Positions 8,136 through 17,542 of a DNA stretch of 64,000 bases are shown in pieces (within the stretch, counting starts at the first letter, position 1; every line of letters starts with the position of its first letter). Source of the DNA: Paraburkholderia acidicola (GTDB taxonomy: Bacteria > Pseudomonadota > Gammaproteobacteria > Burkholderiales > Burkholderiaceae). A program made the translations under genes and the position numbers. The stretch spans positions 806,001 to 870,000 of the forward strand of contig NZ_MTZV01000002.1 in NCBI RefSeq assembly GCF_002362315.1. The letters run 5' to 3'. The notes beneath the pieces were generated by a model. The model did no database searches. It saw only the letters and a list, made by a program, of their open reading frames with translations, and was not told the DNA's origin.

Positions 8136-9218
8136 ATGGAGACAATTTCCTCCCGCGTCATTGCGGCCATCGCCTCTGCACTCGTCGTCGCTTCGGCCAA
8201 CGCGCCTGCGACCGCTGACACGCTCGCTCCAGCCACAGTTGCGCCGAGCCTTCTGTACCAGAACTGCAATACCTCCACGGGCCTTTTAGGTTTCCTCTCT
8301 GGAACTAGCGACGACGCCAAAACAAAATATCCCATCGTCCTGGTATCGGGCGGCACGGGTACGCCTAACTGGCTGGTTCCCGGCGGGCACTACTGGTATC
8401 AGATCCCCGAAACGCTTTGCAAAAACGGAGCAACGGTCTACGTGGCGTCGATTGCACCGGTCAACGACAACAATGTTCGAGGCGAAGAACTACTGGCGCA
8501 GGTGAAGATGCTGATGGCCCAGCTCAAGGTTGACCGGGTCAACCTGGTGGGGCACAGCATGGGTGGTCAGGCGGCCCGATATGTCGCCGCGGTCTATCCG
8601 GAGGGCGTTGCTTCGGTCACCACGGTTTCTGCGGTCCACAAAGGATCGGAGATGATTCAATACATGCTGGATAACGGCCCCGTTGTGCAGGACCTCAACG
8701 AGATCGTCGCTCTTGTGACGGGTATCGCGGGCGACGTCCTGAATGGACAAAACTATCCGCTCGACGTGCAGGCCGCCATGAACCAGACCACCACCGCTGG
8801 CGAACTCGCGTGGAACAAGATGTTCCCGAGTGCTGGACTGAGCAGCGCATCATGCGTCGGCGCAGACGACGACACCGGCACCCGCAAGGATACCGATACG
8901 CGTATCGGCACTGACGGCAAGACATATGTCCAGAAACTCTATTCGTTCAGTGGCGACACACCCGTACCGCTTTCACTCGATGTGGTCGGCAACACGCTGA
9001 TGGGCATCACGAGCGCAATGATGAAGAGCGAGGGCGCGGGCAAAAACGATGGTGTTGTCAGCGTTTGTTCGGGGCGGTTCGGTCAGGTCATCGGCACCTA
9101 TCATTGGCACCATCTCAATGAGGTCAACAATATGTTCGGCCTTACACCCGTCTTCGAGGCCAAGCCAACCGCAGTCTATGTCGCGCTCGCAAACAGGCTC
9201 AAACAAGCGGGGATGTAA
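8136..9218 (+). CDS. Secreted triacylglycerol lipase, subfamily I.2-like
   Basis: The protein has 360 residues, with a Sec signal in the first ~28. The alpha/beta-hydrolase nucleophile is Ser141 in GHSMGG. By homology with Burkholderia lipases the acid is Asp305 (KNDGVVS) and the base His326 (HHLNEVN). Cys240 and Cys311 match the conserved disulfide. Two usually invariant patches differ: the oxyanion HG of VHGLTGTD is SG here (VLVSGGTGT), and GTPHRGSE is SAVHKGSE. Such lipases need a dedicated foldase and leave by type II secretion; the foldase gene overlaps the stop by one base. The ribosome site is AGGAGA. The family is firm; activity is less certain because of the changed oxyanion loop. 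Confidence 0.9.
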   Translation: METISSRVIAAIASALVVASANAPATADTLAPATVAPSLLYQNCNTSTGLLGFLSGTSDDAKTKYPIVLVSGGTGTPNWLVPGGHYWYQIPETLCKNGATVYVASIAPVNDNNVRGEELLAQVKMLMAQLKVDRVNLVGHSMGGQAARYVAAVYPEGVASVTTVSAVHKGSEMIQYMLDNGPVVQDLNEIVALVTGIAGDVLNGQNYPLDVQAAMNQTTTAGELAWNKMFPSAGLSSASCVGADDDTGTRKDTDTRIGTDGKTYVQKLYSFSGDTPVPLSLDVVGNTLMGITSAMMKSEGAGKNDGVVSVCSGRFGQVIGTYHWHHLNEVNNMFGLTPVFEAKPTAVYVALANRLKQAGM

Positions 9219-10222
9219 TGAGTGGAACGCATCTTCGTTGGGGACTTGTTTTACCGGTAAGCGCCTTGCTGGCCACCGCCGCCTTCTATGCGGCGTGGCC
9301 GGGTGAGCATGCAATGCCCCTCGCGGGAAATCAGGAGAGGGGCAAGCCGATAGAATTGGCCCAGTCGTTTTCGGTGGCGGGAGCCCCCGCCCATGTCGAC
9401 GCTTCTGCTTCGAGGCTATCCGGCACCACTCCACCGGATGGCTTGCGTGCGGATGCCGATGGTCATTTGATCAAGAGCCGCAGGGTTCGCGATGTCTTCG
9501 ACTATTTTCTGATCGAAGTCGGTGAAACTTCGATGAAGCAGGTCGACGATGCCGTTCGTGCCTACATCGAGAAACGTTTGAACGATCCGGCACGACAGGA
9601 GGCAATCGATCTCTGGACACGTTATCGGCACTATCGGGAAGCCGAGCAAAAAATGACGGCCTCTCTGACCGACTCATCGAACCAGTCCAGTCTCGATCGT
9701 ATGCAACTGATGCTCGCGCAACGCACTCGATTGCGCGAGCAAATCTTGCCCGATGTCGCATCGAGCTGGTATCACGATGAAGAGCAGGCCGATCTCGACC
9801 AGATGGAGCGCATGCAGATTGGCGCAGACAATTCATTGACGCCGCAGCAGCGTCAAGCACGCCTCGCCGCGATCGATTCCCGGGATCCAACCCTGATGAA
9901 AGCGCAAGCCGCCGGCAATCAGATCAACACCCTCAGTCAACTGGTTTCGACCATGCAGAAGGCCAACAGTACGCCCGAAGAAATCGGAGCGGCGGTTGCC
10001 GCTCAGTCCGATCCAGAGACCGCACAGCGTCTCCAGCAATCTCTGCAACAGGAAGCCGACTGGTCAGCACGATATACGAGCTATCAGACGGAGCGGGAAG
10101 CGATCATCGATTCCACGAGCGGCAACGCCACCGAGCGCGCCGCACAGATTGCCCAGGTGCGCGAACGCTATTTCCCAAATCCGGCGGAAGCCCTCCGCGC
10201 TCAAGCTCGCGATCCGCAGTAG
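9218..10222 (+). CDS. Lipase-specific foldase (Lif)
   Basis: This 334-residue steric chaperone has one N-terminal membrane anchor (residues ~8-28), a variable Pro/Ala-rich linker, and a helical periplasmic domain. The family motif RxxFDYFL is at 91-98 (RDVFDYFL), preceded by GTTPPDGLRADADGHL, which matches the conserved Lif minidomain. It folds the cognate lipase in the periplasm. Its ATG shares the A of the lipase stop codon (TAATG), so translation is coupled. Length is normal for Burkholderia Lif proteins. Confidence 0.92.
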   Translation: MSGTHLRWGLVLPVSALLATAAFYAAWPGEHAMPLAGNQERGKPIELAQSFSVAGAPAHVDASASRLSGTTPPDGLRADADGHLIKSRRVRDVFDYFLIEVGETSMKQVDDAVRAYIEKRLNDPARQEAIDLWTRYRHYREAEQKMTASLTDSSNQSSLDRMQLMLAQRTRLREQILPDVASSWYHDEEQADLDQMERMQIGADNSLTPQQRQARLAAIDSRDPTLMKAQAAGNQINTLSQLVSTMQKANSTPEEIGAAVAAQSDPETAQRLQQSLQQEADWSARYTSYQTEREAIIDSTSGNATERAAQIAQVRERYFPNPAEALRAQARDPQ

Positions 10223-10236
10223 AAATCGTCTTACGA

Positions 10237-10260
10237 AGGTTGCGGCAGTCGTCGCAACCT
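10237..10260 (+). terminator. Hairpin after the lipase operon
   Basis: AGGTTGCG (10237-10244) pairs perfectly with CGCAACCT (10253-10260) across eight bases. There is no good T run, so it is a weak or Rho-assisted terminator at best. Confidence 0.4.
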
Positions 10261-10379
10261 GTTCCAGCCGATAGCACGAACCTGCAATTCAGACTGCGCA
10301 AACCGGACGCCGTGGAATCGCGCAGAACCAGTTGCCGTGCACGGGCGGGTGCGCGTTGTATTGCGACCGCCCGCTGCCA

Positions 10380-11114
10380 TCAGAAAATGTAGGACAAGTT
10401 CAGAAACGTCGTGATCGGCCGCAACTGGAGCTTGGTCTTGCTCACGATGTTGACCCCCGTCGCGGTCTGCCCCGAGAGCGTCACGTTGGTCGACGCGGGG
10501 ATATAGGAGAACGAGAATCCCGCAGCCCAGTGTTTATCGAACTGATAGTTCGCACCCAGCTCGAATACCGGATTCCACGAACTCGATGCGTGAGCGCTCG
10601 CAGAACCGCCGGGCCCGAACGATTGCGTGACAAAGGTGCTGTTGTTGATCTGGGCGTTGGTGAACCAGGTGTAGTTCACGCCAATGCCTGCAAACGGGCG
10701 AAACTTGCTCTGGGCGGGCAGGAAATGGTAGCGCAGGATGACTTGCGGTGCCCATGGGCGTGCCTTGCCGATAACACCGTATTTTCCGAGGGTTCCGCGG
10801 CCTTCCAGATCCAGATACGCGGGATACCCGCCCGCAACGGCAACGCCGATGTTGTCGGTGAAGTAATGCTCAATCACGATCCCGGCGGTATCGGTGCTCT
10901 TCGCCGCCCCGCTGCTTCCGGCCTGGACTTGATTGACAGGATGTCCCGCAATGCTCGTGACAGTCAGCGGATCGCTATCGCTGAGCGGCATGATGCGCGC
11001 CCAACCGAGCGATACGACCGTGCTGCCCGCGCTTTGAGCGTGTGCTGGAACGATCGATGACAATAAAATCAATACTCCTAATTCAATTGATAAAAGATTA
11101 TTCTTCCGTTTCAT
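10380..11114 (-). CDS. OmpW/AlkL family outer-membrane protein
   Basis: The protein has 244 residues, with a signal peptide ending AHAQ. The mature part is an eight-stranded OmpW-type barrel: an aromatic N-terminal strand, IVIEHYFTDNIGVAVAGG, PQVILRYHF, FRPFAGIGVNYTWF, and a C-terminal TTFLNLSYIF ending in Phe as outer-membrane proteins do. OmpW/AlkL channels admit small hydrophobic compounds. It sits between a secreted lipase operon and a terpene-type catabolic operon, which suggests uptake of hydrophobic substrate. The start follows a 116-bp gap, so it may have its own promoter. Confidence 0.85.
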   Translation of the reverse strand: MKRKNNLLSIELGVLILLSSIVPAHAQSAGSTVVSLGWARIMPLSDSDPLTVTSIAGHPVNQVQAGSSGAAKSTDTAGIVIEHYFTDNIGVAVAGGYPAYLDLEGRGTLGKYGVIGKARPWAPQVILRYHFLPAQSKFRPFAGIGVNYTWFTNAQINNSTFVTQSFGPGGSASAHASSSWNPVFELGANYQFDKHWAAGFSFSYIPASTNVTLSGQTATGVNIVSKTKLQLRPITTFLNLSYIF

Positions 11115-11230
11115 TATTGCTATCTCCATGTCTGTAGTTTGTGGTACTTCGGGTCGCCACAATAAGGCGATAAAACGAATCGGCGGTCACGCAGCTCGAT
11201 AGGTGGCTCAGCGGCACGCCCGCCGTGGGA

Positions 11231-12892
11231 TCAGATCGGGTCGGTCTCCCAGATCACCGGCGTTTGTCGGTCGCTCCATCCGGCGAGGAGTGAGTTATAG
11301 CGGTCCTCGACGCGGTTGCGGCGGATCTTGAAAGTCGGTGTCACGAGACCGCTTGCCTCGTCCCAGATCGCATCGACAATCACGACGAAGCGCATCTTCT
11401 CGTGAGCATCGAGTCCACCGTTGATCTGTTCGAGATGTTCTTCGATCGATGCGGTGAGCGTTTCGCGCCGGCCATTCTCGCTGAGCCTGCGCCCTTCCTC
11501 AGACAGGCTGATTAGCGCACACGGTTGTGCCAGCCCCTGTCCGACGACGCAGCACGCTTCGATGAACGGATGAATCGTGAGACGGTTCTCGATCGGCCCC
11601 GGCGCGACGTACTTGCCTTTGGTGGTCTTGAAAATGTCCTTGACCCGGCCCGTGATCCGGAGCCGGCCTTCCTCGTCGAGTTCGCCTTTGTCGCCGGTCC
11701 GGATGTATCCGTCCGATGTAAAGAGCACTGCCGTCAGATCCGGACGCTTGTAATAGCCGCTCGTATTGCCCGGGGAACGGATCTCGATCTCGCCAACCTC
11801 CGACAGCCGGCTCTCGACGCCACGCACAGGCGTGCCGACGTATCCGGGACGGATCCGGCCAAGCCGGCTCGAGTGAGACACACCGCAGACTTCGCTCATT
11901 CCATAGCCTTCGAGCAGTTCGAGGCCGAGATCGCGATACCAGGTGAGGAGCGTGGGCTCGAGCGCCGCAGCAGCGCTTGCCGCGAGGCGGACCTGGTCGA
12001 GTCCGAGCTGTTTGAGAATGGCCGGCTTCAACTGATCGGGAATGGGACCGGGTGGCAAGCGGTTCACGACCGCGTGCTGGAATTTTGTCCAGAGCCGCGG
12101 AACCGAGATGAAAAACGTCGGCCGTGCGCGCACCACATCGGCGGGGAATGTCTCCAGCGATTCGCTGAAATAGACGGTGAAGCCGCCATGTAGCGACAGC
12201 ATTTCCACGTACGCGCGTTCCGCGACGTGCGACAGTGGCATGTACGAAATCATCCGGTCGTCGGGACCCAACGACACCAGATCGAAGATCGGGTCGGGGC
12301 ACCATGCGAGCGCCGCGAAGGTGAGCATCACACCCTTGGGTTCGCCGGTCGTGCCGGAGGTGTAGACGATCGTGGCGAGATCGTCCGGTGCTCGCCTCGC
12401 GAAAGTCTCGATCGGGGTCGTTGTGCCGACGATGTGGTCCCAGCGCGGACCGAGAAATTGCGTATCGGGCAGGTACGGGAAGCCGATACAGTGCGTACCC
12501 TCCGGCACGCCTTTGCACATGTCCTCCCAACCGTCGAGTTTGCCGACGAACAACACGCGCGCTCCGCTGTGCTCGAGAATCTGCCGGACCGAACCGGCTG
12601 TCAGCGTCGGGTACAGCGGCACCGATACGTGACCACTCATCCAGATCGCGAAATCGGCGAGCAGCCATTGCGCGCAGTTTTTCGACAGAATCGCGATGTT
12701 CGAGCCAGGCGGGAGATCGAGCGCGCGCAGGTAGGTGGCCATACGGCGCGCCTCGCCGATCGCTTCGGCCCAGGTGAATGTCCGGACCTCGCTGTTACCC
12801 ATCGGTTGAACCAGATAGGTTTCGTTTGCGCGCTCGCGCTCCCAATGTTCGATCAGGGTGAGCGGCAGCTTGTCTCGCGTCTCAGCAATCAA
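11231..12892 (-). CDS. AMP-dependent acyl-CoA synthetase (Atu-operon ligase)
   Basis: The 553-residue ANL-superfamily ligase activates a carboxylic acid to its CoA thioester. The P-loop TIVYTSGTTGEPKG, the EGYGMSEVCG motif, the GDKGELDEEGRLRITGRVKD hinge region and a C-terminal domain are present. I take a TTG start because AAGGAG lies six bases before it; the open frame extends 39 codons further into the preceding gene. It is the last gene of the operon. In an acyclic-terpene reading it would activate citronellate or geranate; the true substrate is inferred. Confidence 0.82.
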   Translation of the reverse strand: MIAETRDKLPLTLIEHWERERANETYLVQPMGNSEVRTFTWAEAIGEARRMATYLRALDLPPGSNIAILSKNCAQWLLADFAIWMSGHVSVPLYPTLTAGSVRQILEHSGARVLFVGKLDGWEDMCKGVPEGTHCIGFPYLPDTQFLGPRWDHIVGTTTPIETFARRAPDDLATIVYTSGTTGEPKGVMLTFAALAWCPDPIFDLVSLGPDDRMISYMPLSHVAERAYVEMLSLHGGFTVYFSESLETFPADVVRARPTFFISVPRLWTKFQHAVVNRLPPGPIPDQLKPAILKQLGLDQVRLAASAAAALEPTLLTWYRDLGLELLEGYGMSEVCGVSHSSRLGRIRPGYVGTPVRGVESRLSEVGEIEIRSPGNTSGYYKRPDLTAVLFTSDGYIRTGDKGELDEEGRLRITGRVKDIFKTTKGKYVAPGPIENRLTIHPFIEACCVVGQGLAQPCALISLSEEGRRLSENGRRETLTASIEEHLEQINGGLDAHEKMRFVVIVDAIWDEASGLVTPTFKIRRNRVEDRYNSLLAGWSDRQTPVIWETDPI

Positions 12893-12948
12893 TTGCGTCT
12901 CCTTGTACACGACCGGCTGCGCCAGCCGCGTCTTTACCGTATGCAGGC

Positions 12949-13755
12949 TCAGTGACCGACGAACACCGGCGCGCGCCGGTGCAGGAACGCATCGATGCCT
13001 TCCCTGCAATCGTCACTCGCGGCGCTGCGAACCTGGAGTTCGCGTTCGACCTCTAGCTGCTCGTCGAGCGTGCGCGTCCCGGACGTGTTGATCGCTTGCT
13101 TGGTGAGACCGAGTGTCCGGGTTGGCAGCGCGGCGAGCCGGCGACTCAGCGCACGAGCGGTGTCGTCAAGCGCAGCGTCGTCGACGCATTGCCAGATCAA
13201 TCCCCATGCCTGGGCCGTTTCCGCATCGATGCCATCCGCCAGCAGGCTGAGTGCCAGCGCACGAGGGCGCCCGACGATCTGCGGCAGAAGCCAGGTGCCC
13301 CCCATATCCGGAATCAGCCCCACCTTCGCGAATGACTGGATGAATCGCGCCGATCGTGCGGCGACGACGATGTCGCATCCGAGCACGAAGCTGAATCCAC
13401 CGCCGGCGGCGATGCCGTTGACCGCGCAGACGACAGGAATGGGAAGCCCCATCAGGGTCGACACGACCGGATTGACATGCTTTGCCATGCCTTCGCCCAA
13501 CCGGTCGGCGAATGACTGCTCGCCAGAGCGCCCGGTAATCCCGGCGATGTCCGCGAGGTCGCCACCTGTACAGAATACGCGCCCCTCCGCCGTAACGAGC
13601 AGCGCCCGTATCCGCTCGTCGCTCGACAGTCCGTGCAATGCGTCACCGATTTCATCGAACATCTGCAGGCTGAGACTGTTGAGTGTCTCGGGCCGGTTCA
13701 GGCGTAACTCGGCAACGCTACCGTCGATGGTCAGGGTTATCGTTTTGTAGTTCAT
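12949..13755 (-). CDS. Enoyl-CoA hydratase/isomerase (PaaG-like)
   Basis: This 268-residue crotonase-fold protein has oxyanion-hole segments at VFCTGGDLADIAG and GIAAGGGFSFVLGCD. The LIPDMGGTWLLPQIVGR segment is close to PaaG-type isomerase/hydratases. It is the second hydratase of the operon and has no counterpart in the classic atuCDEF core, so it may serve the beta-oxidation stage or a double-bond shift. The start ATG is 16 bases after the BKACE stop. Confidence 0.8.
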   Translation of the reverse strand: MNYKTITLTIDGSVAELRLNRPETLNSLSLQMFDEIGDALHGLSSDERIRALLVTAEGRVFCTGGDLADIAGITGRSGEQSFADRLGEGMAKHVNPVVSTLMGLPIPVVCAVNGIAAGGGFSFVLGCDIVVAARSARFIQSFAKVGLIPDMGGTWLLPQIVGRPRALALSLLADGIDAETAQAWGLIWQCVDDAALDDTARALSRRLAALPTRTLGLTKQAINTSGTRTLDEQLEVERELQVRSAASDDCREGIDAFLHRRAPVFVGH

Positions 13756-13771
13756 GCTGGATCTCCGTTCG

Positions 13772-14656
13772 TCAAGCGTGAGACTGGGCCGCAGCACGCA
13801 CGCCGAGAATCTTGCGTGCCTCTTCGGGCGAAGCAATCTCGCGTCCCGATTCGCGGGCGATTTTTGCCATCGCTTCGATCAGGTGAGCATTGGATGCCGC
13901 GCGCGTACCGTCAGGCAGATAGAACGTGTCCTCGAGCCCCGTGCGCAACTGCCCGCCGAGTTCCGCGGTGCGACGGTGCAGCGCCCAGATGTTCGTCCGG
14001 CCGATAGCGGTCACCTGCCAGGTCGAGTCTTCGCGCAACAGGCGAATCAGGATCGGCAGCAGATCCGGGTCGGCCGGCATGCCCGACTCGACGCCCATCA
14101 CGAAGTTGTAGTCGGCCTTGCCCTTGAACAGCCCCGCGCGCGCATACATGTCGACGCAGCGGACAATACCCACATCGAAGCATTCGAACTCGGGTACCGA
14201 TCCCGTCTCGGCCATCATGTCGAGGAACGACTGCACTTTCTTGACCGGGTTGTCGAACATCAGCGGCGGCCAGGCCCAGGTCCCGTCGGCCTTCACCTTC
14301 AGGTAGTTGAGCGAGCCCGCGTTGCACGCGGCGATTTCCGGGCGGATCGCATAGATGCAGGCGAGCGGCCCGTCGATGTCCGGACCGACGACCCCCGTCG
14401 ACTGGTTGAAGATCACGCCAGGGCAAGCTTCGCGGATCGCCTGGCTGATCTCGGTCGCAAGCACGGGGTCCCACGAAGGCAGATGTCCCTTGTCCGCTTC
14501 CTGCCGACGGAAATGGACGTGCATGCACGCCGCACCCGCGTCGTACGCGCCTTTGGCTTCGCGTGCCATCTGCTCAGGTGTGACGGGAATATTGAACTGC
14601 TTCGGATCGGTGAAGATACCGTTCAGCGCACAGGTGATGACGACGGGGGTGCTCAT
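13772..14656 (-). CDS. BKACE family beta-keto acid cleavage enzyme (DUF849)
   Basis: The 294-residue TIM-barrel protein belongs to the 3-keto-5-aminohexanoate cleavage (BKACE) family. These enzymes condense a beta-keto acid with acetyl-CoA and release acetoacetate plus a shortened acyl-CoA, using zinc. The zinc ligands His46 and His48 are seen in MHVHFR, and FNQSTG and ECFDVG motifs match. It lies inside a carboxylase/hydratase operon that otherwise lacks a visible HMG-CoA-type lyase or thiolase, so it may perform the chain-shortening step. That role is inferred; the substrate cannot be read from sequence. Confidence 0.85.
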   Translation of the reverse strand: MSTPVVITCALNGIFTDPKQFNIPVTPEQMAREAKGAYDAGAACMHVHFRRQEADKGHLPSWDPVLATEISQAIREACPGVIFNQSTGVVGPDIDGPLACIYAIRPEIAACNAGSLNYLKVKADGTWAWPPLMFDNPVKKVQSFLDMMAETGSVPEFECFDVGIVRCVDMYARAGLFKGKADYNFVMGVESGMPADPDLLPILIRLLREDSTWQVTAIGRTNIWALHRRTAELGGQLRTGLEDTFYLPDGTRAASNAHLIEAMAKIARESGREIASPEEARKILGVRAAAQSHA

Positions 14657-14691
14657 GGGTTGTCTCCTTGCATCATGAATATCGATTGGGC

Positions 14692-16689
14692 TCAGCTGGC
14701 CTGCGGTTCCAGCTGCGCGAGTACATGTCCTGGTGCCACCTGTTCACCGGCGATCGCGCCGAGCGAGGCGACCTTGCCGGCGAACGGTGCAGAGATGGCG
14801 TGCTCCATCTTCATTGCTTCGAGCACCATCACGGTCTGCCCTGCTTCGACGATGGCGCCTTCGTCGACATTGACCGCGATCACACGGCCGTTCATTGGCG
14901 CGCGCAACACACCATCGCTTTCGCTCTCATCGTTGGCGCGAGCGCTGTCGAGGTTGTGCGACACGAACGCATAGTCGACGCCGTCGAGCTGCAGCCATAG
15001 CACGCGGTTTTCCCACACGTAGCGGTAGCGGTAGATCTGTCCGTCGATGGCGACGACGGCGGGCTCTCCGGCATGACCCGGCTGCGCATGCAACACCATC
15101 GCGTTGCCGTCGCTGTCCAGAAGCTCGAACGCATCGCGTTCCGCGCGCGCTACGGTGCCACGCCGCATGTCGGCATGATTCGTCCGGCTAGCCAGCCGGT
15201 AAGGCACCGGCAGCGGCGCGCCGTTATGCCAGCCTCGCCACACTGCGGGTTGCTGATCGGCGCGACCGGTTGCGGTCGTCGACAGCCAGGCCGCGATTGC
15301 CCACGTGTGCCGCGTCGGCTCCGACGCGCGACTTTCGTTGCTGGCGAAATGCTGGCCGATGAACGCAGTCGACACCGATTGGCCATCCACGAACGCGGGA
15401 TGCCGCAGCACGCGGGCAAGGAAGGCGCGATTCGTCGACACACCGAGCAGCACGGTGTCGTCGAGGGCGCTGGCGAGTCGCTCGATCGCTTCGCTTCGCG
15501 TGCGGCCGTGCGCAATCACCTTGCCTAGCATCGAGTCGTAGAACGGGCTGATGGTCATGCCGTCTTCGAGCGCGTGGTCGCAGCGCACGTGACGACCCGG
15601 GCGCCAGAGCAGCACGTTGCCCGTGCGCGGCAGGAAATCGTCGGCCGGGTCTTCGGCGCACAGCCGGACTTCGATCGCATGGCCTTCGATGCGGATGTCT
15701 TCCTGCTTCAGCGGCAACGGCTCGCCTTGCGCCACACGCAACTGCCATTCGACGAGATCCTGACCCGTGATGAATTCAGTGACCGGATGCTCGACCTGCA
15801 GGCGGGTATTCATCTCCATGAAATAGAAATGTCCCGTGCGGTCGAGCAGAAACTCAATCGTGCCGGCCCCGACGTACCCGATTTCCCGGGCGACCGCCGC
15901 AGCCGTTTCGCCCATGCGCCGGCGTAACGCTTCATCGACGGCAGGCGACGGTGCTTCCTCGACGATCTTCTGATGCCGACGCTGAATCGAGCAGTCGCGC
16001 TCACCGAGGTAGACGACATTGCCGTGCGCATCGGCGAAAATCTGGATTTCGACATGACGTGGCTCGATCACCGCGCGCTCGAGAATCACGCGCCCATCGC
16101 CGAACGCTTTCTGTGCTTCCGAGATCGCGAGTTTCAGCGCTTCGGCCAGTGCTTCGGGCGCATCGACGCGCCGCATGCCGCGCCCACCGCCACCGGCCGA
16201 GGCCTTGACCATGATCGGAAAGCCAATGCGCGCCGCTTCCGACAGCAACAGTGCCTCGGACTGGTCGTCGCCGTCGTAGCCCGGCACGACCGGGATACCT
16301 GCTTCCGCCATCCGGCGTCGCGCGCGGGCCTTGTCGCCCATTGCGTCGATCGCATCGGCGGGAGGACCGACGAATACGAGTCCTGCTTCGGCGACACGTC
16401 GAGCAAATCCAGCGTTTTCCGACAGGAACCCGTAGCCCGGATGAATCGCTTCCGCACCGCTACGCAGTGCTGCATCGATCAGCTTGTCGATGACGAGATA
16501 CGATTCGGCGGGCGTCGCACCGCCGATCGAAACCGCTGTATCGCAGGCGCGAACATGCGGGTTGTTCCGATCTGCATCCGAATGAACCGCGACGGTCGCG
16601 ATGCCGAGCCGTCGCGCGGTGCGTGAGACCCGTACTGCGATTTCACCGCGATTGGCGATCAGCAGGCGAGTGAAGCGTTGTTCCTTCAT
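14692..16689 (-). CDS. atuF: Biotin-dependent acyl-CoA carboxylase alpha subunit (AtuF-like)
   Basis: The 665-residue subunit has biotin carboxylase (ANRGEIAVRV, glycine-rich KASAGGGGRGM, EMNTRLQVEHPVTE), a middle BT-like domain, and a C-terminal biotinyl carrier domain with the biotin Lys in EAMKMEH. With the beta subunit it forms a 3-methylcrotonyl/geranyl-CoA carboxylase-type holoenzyme. The start overlaps the upstream atuE-like stop by four bases. MCC and GCC alpha subunits are hard to tell apart; the GCC assignment rests on the beta subunit and gene order (C-D-E-F). Confidence 0.82.
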   Translation of the reverse strand: MKEQRFTRLLIANRGEIAVRVSRTARRLGIATVAVHSDADRNNPHVRACDTAVSIGGATPAESYLVIDKLIDAALRSGAEAIHPGYGFLSENAGFARRVAEAGLVFVGPPADAIDAMGDKARARRRMAEAGIPVVPGYDGDDQSEALLLSEAARIGFPIMVKASAGGGGRGMRRVDAPEALAEALKLAISEAQKAFGDGRVILERAVIEPRHVEIQIFADAHGNVVYLGERDCSIQRRHQKIVEEAPSPAVDEALRRRMGETAAAVAREIGYVGAGTIEFLLDRTGHFYFMEMNTRLQVEHPVTEFITGQDLVEWQLRVAQGEPLPLKQEDIRIEGHAIEVRLCAEDPADDFLPRTGNVLLWRPGRHVRCDHALEDGMTISPFYDSMLGKVIAHGRTRSEAIERLASALDDTVLLGVSTNRAFLARVLRHPAFVDGQSVSTAFIGQHFASNESRASEPTRHTWAIAAWLSTTATGRADQQPAVWRGWHNGAPLPVPYRLASRTNHADMRRGTVARAERDAFELLDSDGNAMVLHAQPGHAGEPAVVAIDGQIYRYRYVWENRVLWLQLDGVDYAFVSHNLDSARANDESESDGVLRAPMNGRVIAVNVDEGAIVEAGQTVMVLEAMKMEHAISAPFAGKVASLGAIAGEQVAPGHVLAQLEPQAS

Positions 16690-17534
16690 GGTGTCTCCGG
16701 CAGAGCGGGTTGGGCGATCTGCCAGGTCGGAGCGCGTTTCGCAGCCAGTGCGGCTAATCCTTCATTGACGTTGCCGGAGCGCAGTGCGGTCGCGAAGTCG
16801 GCGGCGGCGGCATCGAGTACGAGTGAACGTTCGCGAATGCCCGCGTCCGCGACGATGCGCTTGGTCGCGCGCTGTGCTGCGGGCTCGGCTGCAAGTACGC
16901 GCGCAAGTTCGCTTTGCAGCAGGGCATCAATGCCTCCCGGCGACGACGTTTCGTCGACCAGACCTGCATACAGCGCTTCAGCGGCGGACAGCCGCTGACC
17001 AGTCAGCATCAGCCATCGGCCACGCGAAACGCCAGCGCGGGCAATGATGAATGGAGCGATCTGCGCGGGCGGCAGCCCGAGCGTTGTTTCAGGCATCGAC
17101 AGGTGAGCGTCGGCGGCCATGATGACGCGATCGCACGCCGCGGCGAGACCGCAACCCCCGCCTATCGCTGCGCCTTCAATCACCGCGAGTGTCGGCACAG
17201 GTAGCGCGGCAAGCTTCTCGAGCAACGCACCGAACCGACGGTTGTAGATTGCGATCGGATCGCGACCGGTTGCCGGCGCAGGCTCGCGCATCAACGCCTT
17301 GAAGCCGCCGAAATCGCCGCCCGCGCAGAACGTGCCGCCCGCGCCACGCAACACGAAAGCGCGCACGCTGTCGTCGTTGGCGACGCGCTCGCATTCGACA
17401 TCGAGCGCCGCGACGATATCGTCGGTCAACGCATTGCGTCTGTCGGGCCGGTTCAGTGTCGCGAACAGCACACCGCTGATCTGCGCCACGTGCAGCGGCG
17501 CATCACCGGTCGCCGGTTGAAGTGATGAGGTCAT
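16686..17534 (-). CDS. atuE: Enoyl-CoA hydratase (AtuE-like, isohexenylglutaconyl-CoA hydratase candidate)
   Basis: This crotonase-fold protein has about 282 residues. Oxyanion-hole segments are TFCAGGDFGGF and GAAIGGGCGLAAACD; ETTLGLPPAQIAPF follows, and the C-terminus AAKRAPTW is typical of this branch. It is placed as in atuC-D-E-F, between the dehydrogenase and the biotin subunit, where it would hydrate the carboxylated enoyl-CoA. Two starts are possible: 17534, chosen for its spacing to GGGAG, or 17543, whose ATG overlaps the atuD stop by one base. Confidence 0.72.
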   Translation of the reverse strand: MTSSLQPATGDAPLHVAQISGVLFATLNRPDRRNALTDDIVAALDVECERVANDDSVRAFVLRGAGGTFCAGGDFGGFKALMREPAPATGRDPIAIYNRRFGALLEKLAALPVPTLAVIEGAAIGGGCGLAAACDRVIMAADAHLSMPETTLGLPPAQIAPFIIARAGVSRGRWLMLTGQRLSAAEALYAGLVDETSSPGGIDALLQSELARVLAAEPAAQRATKRIVADAGIRERSLVLDAAAADFATALRSGNVNEGLAALAAKRAPTWQIAQPALPETP

Positions 17535-17542
17535 GTCTCGCA

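Noticed and set aside
13754..14974. 406-aa plus-strand open frame
   Set aside because: It overlaps the BKACE and biotin-carboxylase genes on the other strand and looks like a composition artefact.
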